DNA of 64,000 bases, taken from assembly GCF_013426205.1 (NCBI RefSeq), contig NC_089428.1, positions 682,001-746,000 on the forward strand, in the 5' to 3' direction. Numbering within the stretch: position 1 is the stretch's first letter; each line of letters begins with the position of its first letter. Both the position numbers and the translations under genes were made by a program. The DNA comes from Metarhizium brunneum. Taxonomy: Eukaryota; Ascomycota; Sordariomycetes; Hypocreales; Clavicipitaceae. The notes under the pieces were generated by a model. It worked only from the letters and a program-made list of their open reading frames with translations, ran no database searches and was not told where the DNA came from. Positions 21,901-34,117 of the stretch are shown here, piece by piece.

Positions 21901-23512
21901 GGCGGCGACGCCCAGAGCCGAAAAGCTCGCCTACGTAGACGAGGTCATCAAGCTGCTCGACATGCAGCCCTACGCCGACGCCATTGTCGGCACGCTAGGC
22001 GAGGGCCTCAATGTCGAGCAGCGGAAGCGACTAACCATCGGGGTCGAGCTGGCGGCCAGACCGCCGTTGCTTTTATTCGTTGACGAGCCGACATCGGGAC
22101 TCGACTCGCAGACATCGTGGGCGATTCTTGATCTTTTGGAAAAGCTCTCCCGGGCAGGGCAGTCCATCCTCTGCACCATCCACCAGCCGTCGGCGATGCT
22201 CTTTCAGCGCTTCGACCGGCTGCTGTTTCTGGCCAAGGGCGGCCGAACAATCTACTTTGGCGACATTGGCGAGAGCTCCTCCGCCATGACGTCCTACTTT
22301 GAGAGCAACGGCGCGCATCCGTGTCCCCGCGGCGACAATCCCGCCGAATGGATGCTGCAAGTGATTGGCGCGGCGCCGGGTGCCGCCACCGAGATCGACT
22401 GGCACGAGACGTGGCGGTCGAGCAAGGAGTTCCAGGACGTCCAGTCGGAGCTGCAGCGGCTGAAGACAACCGCCGCGGCGGACGATGCCGTGTCGAAAAG
22501 GCAAAGTCGCGCGCTGTATCGGGAATTCGCCTCCCCGTTCTGGAGCCAACTGCTCGTCGTGTCGCGGCGCGTCTTTGAGCAATACTGGCGCACGCCGTCG
22601 TACATTTACTCCAAGTTTATCCTGGGCACCTCAGTCTCCCTCTTCATCGGGCTCGTGTTCCTCGACGCGCCGCTCAGCATCCAAGGCCTCCAGAATCAAA
22701 TGTTTGCCATCTTCAACATCCTCAGCATCTTTGGCCAGCTGGTGCAGCAGCAGATGCCGCACTTTGTCACGCAGCGCTCCCTGTACGAGGTGCGCGAGAG
22801 GCCCTCCAAGACCTACAGCTGGAAGGTCTTTATGCTGTCGCAGGTGCTCGTCGAGATTCCGTGGAACACGCTCATGTCGGTCGTCATGTTTGCGTGCGTC
22901 TACTACCCCGTCGGGTTCAACAACAACGCCAGCGCGGCGGACCAGACGGCCGAGCGCGGCGCGCTCATGTGGTTGCTCTTTTGGCAGTTCCTCGTCTTCA
23001 CGTGCACGTTTGCGCATGCCTGCATCGCCGTCATGGACACGGCCGAGGGGGGCGGCAACATTGCCAACGTGCTCTTCATGATGTGCCTGCTGTTTTGCGG
23101 CGTGCTGGCCACGCCGGACCGCATGCCGGGCTTTTGGATCTTCATGTACCGCGTGTCGCCGTTTACGTACTGGGTCTCGGCGGTGCTGTCGACCGGCCTG
23201 GCCAACACGCGCGTGACGTGTAACGGCAACGAGCTGGTCGTCTTTGACGCGCCCGCCGGCCAGAGCTGCCGGGAATACATGGCTGCGTACCTGGACAGTC
23301 GGGGTGGCTATCTTGCGGGCGGCGGTGCGTCGGGGCAGTGTCGGTACTGTCCTGTTTCCGACACCAATGTCTTTTTGGCTGGCATTAGCTCCGACTATGG
23401 CCACCGCTGGCGAGACTTTGGGATAGGCATGGTGTATATTGTGTTTAATATCGCGGCTTCCCTGTTCCTTTACTGGCTGGTTCGGGTGCCGAAGCCAAAA
23501 CGCAACAAGTGA
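18923..23512 (+). CDS. PDR/CDR-type ABC transporter (ABCG, full length)
   Basis: ATP-driven plasma-membrane efflux pump of 1514 residues in two exons, 18923-20931 and 20977-23512, with a 45-base intron that restores [18 protein letters not shown]. The order is (NBD-TMD)x2, the reverse topology typical of PDR proteins. NBD1 has the degenerate Walker [10 protein letters not shown] (near residue 208), signature [16 protein letters not shown] (near 325) and a Walker B ending in [12 protein letters not shown]2 has the canonical Walker [10 protein letters not shown] (near 907), a degenerate signature [15 protein letters not shown] and Walker [15 protein letters not shown]. This asymmetry is normal for the family. 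Both membrane domains are complete, including the large Cys-containing extracellular loop. Such pumps export azoles, plant defence compounds and fungal metabolites; the substrate here is unknown. A short Zn2Cys6 gene lies divergently upstream. Confidence 0.95.
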
Positions 23513-24012
23513 CGCGGAAACAAGTCGCTTGGCGGTGTCTGAATATCTGCAAGTATGCTGTTTACTGGCTGTTAGTTGGTTAATGGAATCTGGTATGTAC
23601 TACGAAGTATGTAGTCTGGTAGATTAAAATGAGTCGCCGATTCAATGTTACGTCATATGGCACAAAAGACAGATCGGGAAGGTGCGCCTTGCTGGTGTCT
23701 TGATCCCCGCACCCTATTCGCCGACAACGTGCTTGCACGTGTTCTCGGGGTCTGGTCTGGTATTACAAGTCTGGTTCCATGTAGAGGGGTCAACGGTGCT
23801 CGGCTAGATGCTTCCTGACAGACCCAACTCCAGGCGCTCGCCTAAAATCTCAACGTAACGGGGCAAACCGAGCCCCGAGCAAGAAGTGGCCGCGCCTCGA
23901 GCAATTCAGTTCAAATACCCTGCACCTAACACAGTTATTCATCAACCATCTATCAAATAGTCTATTTACAAGTCCTGGAAACGGCACAGGTCAAGGCGCT
24001 ACGTCACTGGCC
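23513..24012. other. Intergenic, no gene recognised
   Basis: 500 bases separating two plus-strand genes; holds the 3' end of the ABC transporter and the promoter of the dioxygenase. No distinct motif seen. Confidence 0.5.
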
Positions 24013-24812
24013 ATGACTCGTATCAGTGTTCCCGGGGCGCCACGACCCCAAGACGACCTCAAGACCGTCGTGGAAACAAGGACACGGGAATGGCATTTCC
24101 ATATTTATTTCCTGTTGCAATCTCCCACTGAAACGGCGGCAGCGCTGGCTCTTCGTGATGCCGTATTGAGGCTCCGTCGCGATGGTGAGAATAACAAAAC
24201 ACAGCATCGTCCCTAGGCTGTTGGTTAACAATAACAGGTGCCTTTGTCGCTGTTCCATTGCACAGAGTCAACAAGTATCCAATCGGGCCGCATCCTGCTG
24301 GCTCATACGAGAGTAGGTGGAAATACCTTGTGAGTTGCTCTCAAGAGCCAGGGCTAATGCTTGAATAAAGTCTGGGTTCCGGACTCGTCCTTCTCCGAAG
24401 TCTTCTTCTACTTGGCATCAAATCGAGGAAACTTGAGGTACGTCTCTGGCTTTCACCAGCTTGAAACCCCTAGTTCGCCTCGCTCGCCCGAGATGCTATG
24501 ACGACCAACTGAAACTGCACGCGATGCTTCTGTGCTAACTGCTCATCTAGCATCCTTATCCATCCGCTAACCTCGGAGCAACGCCGCGATCATGAGACGC
24601 GCAATGGCTGGATGGGCACGCCTTGGCCCATCTACCTCGACAGCTTGCCTACCGAAAGCGACGAGGTTCCGCTTCAGTATTCTGAACTGCGTCTTGGTTG
24701 GTCTGCCGCGCCGGAAGAGGAGATTTCTCTCGATGAGAGGCGAAGAAGAGGCGCTGAGGTCGAGGCGCTGTTGGCTAGAGATCCTGAAGCAGCTCCAGCT
24801 CCCGTGGATTGA
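24013..24812 (+). CDS. DOPA 4,5-dioxygenase-like protein
   Basis: Predicted extradiol ring-cleaving dioxygenase of 191 residues from exons 24013-24184, 24238-24312, 24371-24437 and 24551-24812; the four pieces join in phase with GT..AG introns. Family hallmarks appear in order: REWHFHIYFL near the N-terminus with two His, RVNKYPIGPHPAGSYE-IWVPDSSF across the second intron, NRGNLSILIHPLT across the third, and DHETRNGWMGTPWPIYL. The His residues of HFH, GPHP and IHPLT match those that hold the metal and substrate in DOPA dioxygenases of fungi and plants, which open L-DOPA towards betalain-type pigments. In moulds the natural substrate is generally unknown. The C-terminal acidic tail is not conserved. 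No pathway neighbour is evident. Confidence 0.85.
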
Positions 24813-26029
24813 GAAGGAAAATGTGGTTCATCAGTCTTTAGCCTCCTCAAGGGTGAGCCGAAGATGGAAAGGACAACTTACCAATGCATCAGTGCGGCCA
24901 ATGCTAGGACACGCCAAAAAGTGTTAGTATGGAAGAGAAAAAGAGAATTTGTGCCAAGAGGAGAGGAATTTGTCACGGGGAATGAAGCTGAATTCTAGTA
25001 TGCTATTCATAGTTGTCGACATTGTCATCTTTGATTTATGTAGGTTATATGTGAAGAACGGGTCCTCCAGACTGCTAATTTTGAGTAACAACACAACTGG
25101 CAACCCCACGCTTTACATCTGGCCTAGCAATAATGATGCTTATTTTAATTCCTAGACCACATCACCTTGTCCATGTAGCAGCACGGATGACGGAAGCTTG
25201 TACATACGACATAGGCCGACCTAGGGTGTATCCTTATCGCGTGTCTCGTCATGGACATCGTCTTGCCTTTTCAAGACTCCATGATTCGAACTATTGCTTT
25301 GTACCTTGAGGCAATAACAACGGTACAGAGGACCTGCGCATCATCCTCTGGTTTGGTTCGGCAAGATTGGATAGACAGCCTACAACGATTAACATTTAGA
25401 CCAAGACTCCCAGACCGCTTGCACGCACACCTGTTTCCCGGGCGTAGTGACCAAGCTAGTAACTATGTATAATCCTTTTTTTATTTCGACTTTGATTCGA
25501 CTTAATTTAACCTCGATGTATTTAACCTTAGTTTTACAACTACATCTTTTAACAACTACACCTTACTATACCCAATTCTTGTCACATCAAGCACTTTAAT
25601 TATATTAAAAAAAATCTTTATTTTTAGCAAATACTCGTTACCAGTTAACAAGTTATCTAGAGCGTTGTGAATGGAGAGTTCAGCCATTTCTCATCTTTTC
25701 GTGCACTTTGCGAATTTCGATATAGCAGCGTTTTCATCGTACCAAAGTCCACATTTGGGATTTGCAAGGCCCCAACGGACCACCAATCATTTCGTGAGTC
25801 TGAGGCCAGATGTTGACAGATGTGAATGAATCAGCTTACCATTGTATGACTTGACCACACATGGGTCAACGGCATCAATCTTGCCCAACATAAACCAAGC
25901 CCCGCACCTCACTCCATTTCTGCACCTCTTCTTGGCAAACATCTACCTCCTCGTCATCAAAGGAACGACTTTTACAACCGCTCCTCAGCGATCCAGGCCA
26001 TCTCCACGCCCGGTGCCTGCGTCGTAGCC
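24813..26029. other. Intergenic, AT-rich in the middle
   Basis: About 1.2 kb. The part 25460-25640 is strongly A/T-rich with runs of T and A, which fits mutated repeat DNA. Short frames (for example 25251-25472) have no domain. No gene supported. Confidence 0.45.
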
Positions 26030-27029
26030 ATGGTCACATATACAAACCTCCAACTTGTTGAACAATGCGACAAGTGAGCAGTCTCCGAGCACCAGCCACC
26101 AGCGCGGTACTAATTTCACAAGATTTCCGTACGCGCAAACGCGACCCGACGAGTACGCGGCAAAGGTCTCGGGGTATTACAAGTTCCATGTAGAAGGGTG
26201 TGCCTCGGTGCTCGGCTTCATGCTTCCGGCCACCGTCCAAGGATTCCAATGGCCGGATTTCTGGAAAGTCGACCACCAACGCAAGACCGTGCTGCTCTGC
26301 GGTAAGACGCTGGACGAAAGGGATCAACGCGTCGCCAAAACTCTCGCCGCAGAACGTCAACGCCGTCACTTCAAGATTCTCAGCGGATGGCGAGACGAGC
26401 TATACCCAGTGTATGGCCCGGACCGCAGCGTACTCGTCAATATGGAACGAGCGGCCGCCGCCTTGTTTGGCATCGTGGCCTACGGAATCCACCTGACTGG
26501 GTACGTTGTCGCAGAGAGTGGCCTCAAGATCTGGGTGTCTCGCCGAGCCAGCAACAAGCAGACGTATCCTGGTATGCTGGATAACACCGCCGGTGGTGGT
26601 ATGGCCAGCGGCGACAAACCATTTGAGAGCATCGTGCGGGAAGCGGCCGAGGAGGCCTCGTTTCCTAGGGATTATGTGCGGAAGAATGCCAAGTGTGCTG
26701 GCACCGTTAGTTACTTTGACATTCGGGACGAGCGAGCTGCTGCTGGCACAGAGGTTGGACTGCTGCAACCTGAATGCATTTACGTGTATGATCTTGAGGT
26801 CACTCGAGACTTTGTGCCGCGTCCAAATGATTTGGAAGCAGAAGATTTTCGTCTCTGGGATATTCCTGAATTGCAGGCTGCCTTGAGGAGGGGGGAGTTC
26901 AAGACAAATTGTGCTCTGGTGCTGCTTGATTTCTTCATTCGTCATGGCATCATTACACCTGAAGAAGAGGAGGACTACGTTGAGATTGTCGCAAGACTTC
27001 ATAGAAAGCTAGAGTTTCCTTGTGCTTGA
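26030..27029 (+). CDS. Nudix hydrolase with DUF4743 N-terminal domain
   Basis: A 316-residue enzyme in two exons, 26030-26073 and 26123-27029, with a 49-base intron. The short first exon (MVTYTNLQLVEQCD) restores the conserved LVE.CD..FPY start of the DUF4743 domain; without it the frame at 26055 would begin in non-homologous sequence. DUF4743 spans about residues 5-130 (YYKFHVEGCASVLGFMLPAT). The Nudix box lies near residue 180: GGGMASGDKPFESIVREAAEEASF, matching Gx5Ex7REUxEE. Proteins of this architecture (yeast YJR142W, the Nudix part of S. pombe Tnr3) remove phosphate from damaged thiamine diphosphate derivatives. A house-cleaning role in the cytosol or mitochondria is therefore likely. 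Confidence 0.88.
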
Positions 27030-29663
27030 GATCAATTTGGCACGGTACAGAGTGTGAAGCATTGCCTTGAGGTCTGCGCCTTGTTGAGAGACAGCTAAAC
27101 GAGCTCTGTAATGCTGAGTCGATCCTGGCAGATCAATCGAGGAGGTCGAGGCTTCGGGGAGAGAGGGAGCCGCAATCCAGAGGTTTCCGCTGGTTACTTC
27201 TTGGCCATGCTCTCGCACACAAAGCTGCGGGCGTGGAGGACTTTGGTCATATAGCAGTAGACGGTTCTCAAGAAGTGGGATATCTCCTGTTTAATTTAAA
27301 ACCTCTTTTCTCAGGTCCCCGCGCTAATTCACAACGTATCGATCGCCTTAAATACAGCATGCCACGGTCAACTCCAAATGTTTTGCGACGCTGAGCAGTG
27401 TCCATCGTAACTCCATGGTGCATACGTGACCCAGAAATCACAGACTGCGAGTCTTGGGGGGTTGATTCTTGCCAAACTCGCGGGTATTATGTCCTGGAAA
27501 TTGGGAATACTCCGTGACGCCAAAACGGTCACTATAAACAAAACCCCTATATTGACGTCCTGAGAGCTCCTACCAAGCAGCAATGGGTTGTTCCGAGAAG
27601 CAATCGAGATGACCGCACGAGTACCCTGCGGCTCTCGTCATTGCCGATATCGCTATTACACAATCGTGATTGCACACTTGCGAATTCAAGGGGTTCGGCC
27701 ACGTAGCCAGCCCGCGTATAAAGGTCAGCGAGGGCCTTTTCGCCAGTTTGCTTAGAAACTGCCGCCCCGAGCCTCCCCATTGAGCTTGGACAGTGGCGGT
27801 CAGGTCAGGCCCAGGATCGCAGCTAGATACGTGATGGTACCAGCTATAGAGCGCATGTGCGTGGCAAGACGGTAAAGAAGGCTGTTTAAACAAGGCAATA
27901 ATATAGGCTGGGTAAAATATGGTCAACGTGAACTGGTCGTAAGCCCATGGTGTGATTTGCAAAACCGACTGGGGGAAAGCCTTGTTCTTATAATACTTTT
28001 TTTTGTAAAGCAGGCGCAAGCTAACCGGAACCGATTTCTATTGCATCAGCAAGCGTCTGTCAGCGCTGACGGGGTTGAGGTTGGAATTACTTCCGATAGG
28101 CCGCTCCAACCATCATCTACTGCATTTTTTCTCGGCTTGTCGCTGAGATTGTTAGTCGATACTGGTTGTGAGGGAGCTCGGGGTTCAGCCCTGGCTGTGA
28201 GCTTCCAATTTCAGCTGCCGCTCAGCATCTGCATGCAGAGACGGACTGCATGCTTCAATATTGCAACCCTACTTGACTTGAACAAGCCGTTTTATTACTA
28301 GGCCAACTTGACCCTTGAATTTAGCAATTCCGCAAGTCCAGCTATTATACTTGATGCTTTTCTTGTCATGGATTGTTTACACTCCTCAACATGACGGCTT
28401 CCAATCACCAACTAGACGCGAAAGTGAAGATGAAGATTTTGTGAAATGGCATAAGAATGATCAAGCAAGCTAGATGTAATGTTTCTTTTCAACTGCAATA
28501 CTGATGTTGTTTCGGCTGGGCAAGGATTATGACCAATTAGATGGCCGGATTCTTGAACTGCTACCCTTGGAGCCGATGCAAATAATCCCAGCCGTCTTCT
28601 GTCTTACACGTCAGCTTTACAGGCCATGATAAGCTGCAGGCTTCTAACCGAGGCAGTATGTCTTAAAGACAGCCCGCTCTCGTGGTGATTTAGACTCTTG
28701 CGGAGAACAACTGGCTCTACTAATTTTCTCAGAATTAATACCTGAAATTATAGGGCGTTCATCTCAACTGCGGCTATGACACTATTTAGAACTACACTGT
28801 GCCGGCCATTGCGATACTCAAACTAGACATTGGGCCGAACGTGGAGTTCATTCATATTCAACATTTACGAGAAGCCGACTTGTCACACGGGTATTACACT
28901 CAGCTCTCATCACAAGACATAGCGCAAAAGGGCGTACCGAATTCTTGAAGCTCCATGGAAAACGAAAACCCTTCATACCAAAGACTACTATTAGATAATA
29001 TACTAGTCAGTCTACTTATAAACGCTGTCCTTGTCCACCGTAGAAAAAAACAAAGTAGACACTCGTGTTAGAATCGTTTCACAGCTTAAGAAGCTTGCTT
29101 TGATCACTTATTAGTAGAGGTGGAAGCAGAAAGGTACCAAGATTGTATTTTGCCGTGAAATACTCTTGTAAATAGTTACCGAATATTGATTCAGTACTCT
29201 ATATTCCCCTATTCTCCGACATTCAAAACGCATCCCAGTTTAGTTACAAAACTCTGCTACCCAGCGTGTCTCAAGTCAAGGTTTTCAATCACACAGACCG
29301 ACCTTTCTGTAGTGCGGACAGTTGCTCTCATTGTCTCTCTGCTACCATCGCTCCCACAGTGAGTTTGAGCGTTCGACTCACAACTCCCCAATGGGCCTGA
29401 GACAATATCCTATACCGTGCTGGCGCACTAAACCTGTCAATTATTGTTTATTTACTCAACTCCTATCCAGGCTTTACTGCCTTGTTCAAGCATGAGTAAA
29501 AGCTGTCCAGCACGAGTTCCAGGTGCGCCGTCGGGCAAAAACGGGCGGAACACGTCAATGCCGGCATATGACGCCAACCCTCCGCACGCACAAGAGCCGG
29601 GATGTGCCTGTTTCGTCATTGCCGCTGTGACAGGGGCTCGAAGAGGGCTTGGAGCAATAGCTC
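27030..29663. other. Intergenic, no gene recognised
   Basis: About 2.6 kb with only short, overlapping frames. Composition becomes AT-rich with many stops in all frames from 28300 to 29440. No domain, tRNA or terminal repeat was seen apart from the dispersed repeat beginning at 29664. Confidence 0.5.
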
Positions 29664-29808
29664 AATTCAGCTAATAACAGTCCTTGGTTTTCCTCAAGGC
29701 CTCGGTCGCCAAAGACGTCTTGAAATACCAGAAGTCGGCGAGGGACTTTGCCCTAGGTCTCGTGACCGTAGCCCTTGTGTAACCAGCCATTTCCGTGTAA
29801 CAGCTGCG
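29664..29808 (+). repeat. Dispersed repeat, copy 1
   Basis: Shares colinear blocks with 39552-39767: attcagctaataa, then a 22-base identical block (29681-29702 here, 39584-39605 there), then ggtctcg, agcccttgtgtaac and ccgtgtaaca. The inner parts differ, as in old copies of a small non-autonomous element. A third, inverted relative is at 41716-41855. Confidence 0.6.
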
Positions 29809-30124
29809 GCGATTACTCACCTCGTCTGGTTATTTGAATTCCGTCTCGGTCGATCAAGCATGGTCAACGACTACCATGATTGGGTGTTGATCTCAGCACG
29901 GAAAATCCACTGCAAATGGCGACATGGCGTGAGGCTATACTCGTTTCGGATGCAAATGCAACGCCTTGATCTATTGCACGCGATATGCATGCTCAACACG
30001 TCAATTGCCTTTTAATGCAGCAGTATCTACAGTATCTAAACAACTATTTTCAACCAGTCTCAGCTTTCCAAGTTTGCTCAGTTGCAAAAGCAAGACACGT
30101 GCCTCAGCCTCGAGGGTCTATTTC

Positions 30125-32006
30125 ATGCCCGTCATGGCCAATCTCTTTACAGATTCATCTACGGAAAAGGTCCATGTACCCTCTGAACCGAGTGTTAGCC
30201 ATGCTATAGAGGAAATTAACGAAAAGGCGCTTCTTCGCAAGATTGACGCGAAGCTCTTGCCCGCAGTCGGCGTTTTATACCTGCTCTCCTTTCTAGATCG
30301 CAGCAATGGTAAGCCAACAGATACTCCATCTTCATCGTGGAAAGAATCGTCCAGCTAATTCCATGCCTTAGTGGGCAATGCCCGTATCGAGGGTCTGCTC
30401 AATGACATCAACGCAAGTCCGTGTCGCCATCCACGTGCATCGTCATGAAGAAGCGCTAACTATTACGCCAAAGCCGGCAATGAGTATCTTACCGGTTTAA
30501 CCGTGTACTTTATCGGCTATGTGCTTTTCGAGGCAAGCAATGCTCGATGGAACGAGACGTGCGTGTTCTAACGGCTCCCAGATCCCCTGCAACATCATAC
30601 TCAAACGGACAACGCCGCGGCTATGGCTGCCGACACTCACGATAGCCTGGGGAATCGTGGCTACGCTGCTGGGCATTGTACACAATCTGGCTGGCTTCTT
30701 TGTGGCGCGATTTTTCCTCGGCGTCACGGAGAGCGGCTTGTTCCCCGGCGTGGTCTTCTACTTTTCCATGTGGTATAGGCGCCGGGAGCGACAGTACCGC
30801 ATCTCGCTCTTCTTTAGCGCTGCGTCTCTTGCCGGCGCGTTTGGCGGCATTCTTGCCTTTGTATGTTTTCCCCCTTGGGTTTTCGAGCTTCATGACCGCG
30901 GCCGCATGGATGGTGCTTGACAACATTGGTCTTGCTGCGTTCAGGTACTGACTGCATGGGGATCCAGGGCATAGGCAAGATGAAGGGAATAGTTTGGGAG
31001 AATGGATGGCGCTGGATCTTTATCCTGGCAAGTGAAGGCCCCTTTTGTCGTGGGAATGCATTAGACTGCTGACAATTTAGCACAGGAGGGGCTTGCCACC
31101 ATCGTCATCGCCTTTGCTGCCTACTGGTTCATAGAAAACTATCCCGAGACGTCAAAGTTCTTGTCAGAGCCTGAAAAGGAGTTTATCCAAGCTCGCTTGG
31201 CTGCAGATAGCGATGCTACCCAACATGAAAAGTTTACCTGGAGTGCAGTCTATGACGCGTTTCGTGATGCAAACTGTTGGCTCTACGGGCTGGGGTTTCA
31301 TACTATGAGCTTGCCGTTGTATACGTTGTCTCTGTTTTTGGTATGTTGGGGCCTCGTTCCATTATGTTTGTGTTACTTCCTCGCGCATGTCCGTGACATA
31401 ACTGACTTGTGGAATCAGCCTACCATCATCAAGGATCTAGGGTACACGGCAGCGACAGCACAGTTACTAACCATTCCGCCCTACGCACTCGCCTTTGTAA
31501 CAACGCTTGCAGTTGCTATATACTCAGAGAGACTAGCTAGACGCGCCGTCTTCATTGCGGCTTCGGCCATCGTCGCTGCCATAGGCTACATCATCCTTCT
31601 GTCGAATACAGACCCCAAGGCTCGGCCGGCCGTATCGTATTTGGGAACCTTTTTCGCCGCTGCGGGCATTTATCCTGCTACCGCGCTGGTTCTCTCCTGG
31701 CCTGCCATCAATGTCTCCGGCCAGACGAAGCGAGCCACGGCAAACGCTATGCAAATTAGTATCGGAAATCTAGGTGCGGTTCTGGGCACGCAGCTGTACC
31801 GATCCAACGATGGACCGAGATTTGTTGTCGGTCATGCCGTGGCATTGGCGTATCTCGTTGCGAATGTTGCTGTGGTGGGCGTGCTGGCGTGGAAGTTGAG
31901 GAAACAGAATTTGCAGAGGGCGGAAGTTGCTGACGAGGTTGTGGACGTTGGGAGAGCAGAGGACTGGAAGGGTGATGGGGACGCCCGGTGGAGGTTCCAG
32001 TACTAA
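30125..32006 (+). CDS. MFS transporter, allantoate permease (Dal5)-like family
   Basis: Anion:cation symporter-type carrier of 489 residues. Seven exons: 30125-30308, 30372-30416, 30474-30532, 30582-30860, 30968-31027, 31086-31340 and 31419-32006. The joined frame has the family features KIDAKLLPAVGVLYLLSFLDRSN, then GNARIEGLL, YVLFE-IPCNIILKR, LGVTESGLFPGVVFYFSMWY, and FIL-EGLATIVIAFAAYWF followed by the PE(T/K) linker. Two introns (30533-30581 and 31028-31085) start with GC (GAG|gcaagc and CTG|gcaagt) and only these donors keep the frame. The intron at 30861-30967 is the longest and its exact ends are least certain. Substrate is probably an organic anion such as a vitamin, dipeptide or ureide. 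It converges with the MFS gene at 32185. Confidence 0.88.
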
Positions 32007-32184
32007 ACATATATGAATATATATGTTTTTTTATATATATGTGTGCATCGAGCATGGAACGAGTTGGAGTGTATAGATTTTCAACAACTAGCTTTACGTA
32101 ACTGCGAGTTAACTCAACCAGTGGCTTTATTAACGACTCCGCTGGAGGCTAATTTAGTCCTCTTTAAAATCGATGCTATTTGCG

Positions 32185-34117
32185 TCAGACATGGCAGTCC
32201 GCCAGCTCTGCAGACAGTTTTCGATATCTCGACGCAAGCAAGATACGTGCCTTCTTTCCCCAGATAGCCAAAGGTATACCAAGACTGTTAATAAATAGGT
32301 TTATAAACCCGCACATGATGAACACATTGGTTACGCCCACCCTGTCCAACCATGGCGTGATAGTAAAAGGCCCGATAATGCTAATAGCGCATCTGAAAAA
32401 GGTAATAGCAACAAAGGTTTGTCCAACCAACTGCGCTGGAATTAGGAATATGTTTATTACACGCAGTCAAGACACTCACAAGCGGAAATGCATCCAACAC
32501 CATGGTAAGCGATATGTCGGTGGTCGATCCAAACCCAAAAGCAAACATTGCTCCGCCTATACTTGGATAAATGTAATGCATGCCCTGCAAGGAGATGTGT
32601 CAATGCCACTGGAGTCCTGCGGAAAACAATCTCAAGTTCTTACCCTGTCCGCCGTCGCACCAAACATGATTAAACCGCCTGTGCTGACAATAGCAGGGAG
32701 AATAAGAGGATACAGCCGCATTTCGGCCTCAAACACCCCTCCACTCCTTCGAGACAGCCGCACAATAGCCCAATCCGTCAAGGGCCCTCCGTAAAAGAAG
32801 GACAGGATGGTTCCTATCGTCGGGCCGGTATACATGTAGCCGACTTGAGCTGGATTAAAGTTATACGGCGGCGCGGCAAACACTATCGTTAGAACGGATG
32901 AGAGAACAACAAGCCAGCAGACGCCGGATGCTAGCTGCAGCCAGCCAAACACGACGTGTGGCATGAAACAAGTGTATACGGGAGCAATCGCGAGCTTCAA
33001 CAACGATTCGTCGGTTTGGGTGAGAAACCGCATCGCATGTCGGTACCTCTGCCAGGTCGAGGGAGTAGCGGAGGGAGCCGCCTCCAGGTCAATTTTACCA
33101 TTGGTAGTATAAGTAGACGCCTGCGTGCCCTCAATCGTCGGTATCCACTTATTCTCTTCGAAGAAGAAGATGAAAATGACGTGAATAGCACTCATGAAGC
33201 CCGCGAGCGTCATGTACGAGACTCGCCAGCCTTGTGCCTCGGCCTGGACACCGGCTATCATGGGCGTGAGGAAACTGCCGCCCATGACGGCTACGGCATA
33301 AATACCATTCGCGGTAGCTCTCTGATGGACGAAGAATAAGTCGTTTATCTGCAAGTATAAAGCTCGTGGTCAGCCTCTTGGCACAGTTGTACATGCTGCA
33401 CCTATCATGGCCCAAGTCCTACGTACCGACATCTCGATTGATGTGTCGGTGGTCGAGGCAGCAAGGCCATACAGCAGGCTGGTTAAATAGAGTTCCACCT
33501 TGGTTTTCATGTATGCCATCCACCACGATGAGGCTGCGACGAGAGCCGTGGAGAAGACATAGGTCGACCGGCGTCCGTACTTTTTGGTAAGGGGAATAAA
33601 GAGGACGCAGCTGGAAGCTAGGCCAACGAGCTGAATGGCTTGGGCGTTGGCAAGGTCTTGATACGTAATGCCGAGGTCTTGCGTCATGGGATTCCAAAAC
33701 ACTGGTTGGATCGAAAGTCTGTAGGCCGTGTAAAGTGTAAGCCTTGGCCGCCACAGGGGAAAATGGGAACAAGATCGTACGCTGTAAATACGGCCAGCGT
33801 CATGGACGTGAGAAGGCCGTAGTTGAGGGATTTACGCCATGTTGGCCAATTCTATGTCTGTGGTGAGTACCTCAACGTGCCTGTGAGAAATTCAATGGCG
33901 ACGAACCAGCGGCTGATCGGGGTCGCTGGATGGCACTGGGTTCAGTATCACGTCCTCGGAGCCGCCACCTCCATTGTGGGCTGAAAACTTGGTTACTTGA
34001 TGGATTCCTCGCCATGGTGAAAGGGAAGGATTGCCAGTTACTTGTTAGCAGAAGGAGTGTTCCCGGCACGTCTATCTGATCAGCAACCGCTGAATCATCA
34101 TTTCTCCGATCGCTCAT
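32185..34117 (-). CDS. MFS transporter (DHA1-like), seven exons
   Basis: Membrane exporter of about 522 residues. Exons on the minus strand: 34117-34042, 33980-33907, 33851-33781, 33718-33427, 33348-32644, 32584-32480 and 32430-32185, all GT..AG and in phase. The joins restore the family start (SEDVILNPVPSSDPDQPL-NWPTWRKSLNYG), the KKYGRRSTYVF loop after helix 2, INDLFFVHQRATANGIYAVAV and a central loop with an acidic stretch. The protein ends SLGIPLAIWGKKAR plus a short cytosolic tail. It is a paralogue of the gene at 725-2619. The two outer introns are short and the first exon has a normal cytosolic N-terminus. Substrate unknown; drug or metabolite efflux is the usual role. Confidence 0.88.

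Noticed and set aside
19411..22083. Alternative-frame ORFs of 180-330 codons inside the ABC transporter
   Set aside because: Arg-rich shadows of the real frame, which is complete from start to stop.
27547..28019. Minus-strand ORF of about 150 codons
   Set aside because: No recognisable domain, irregular composition and no supporting splice or promoter signals.
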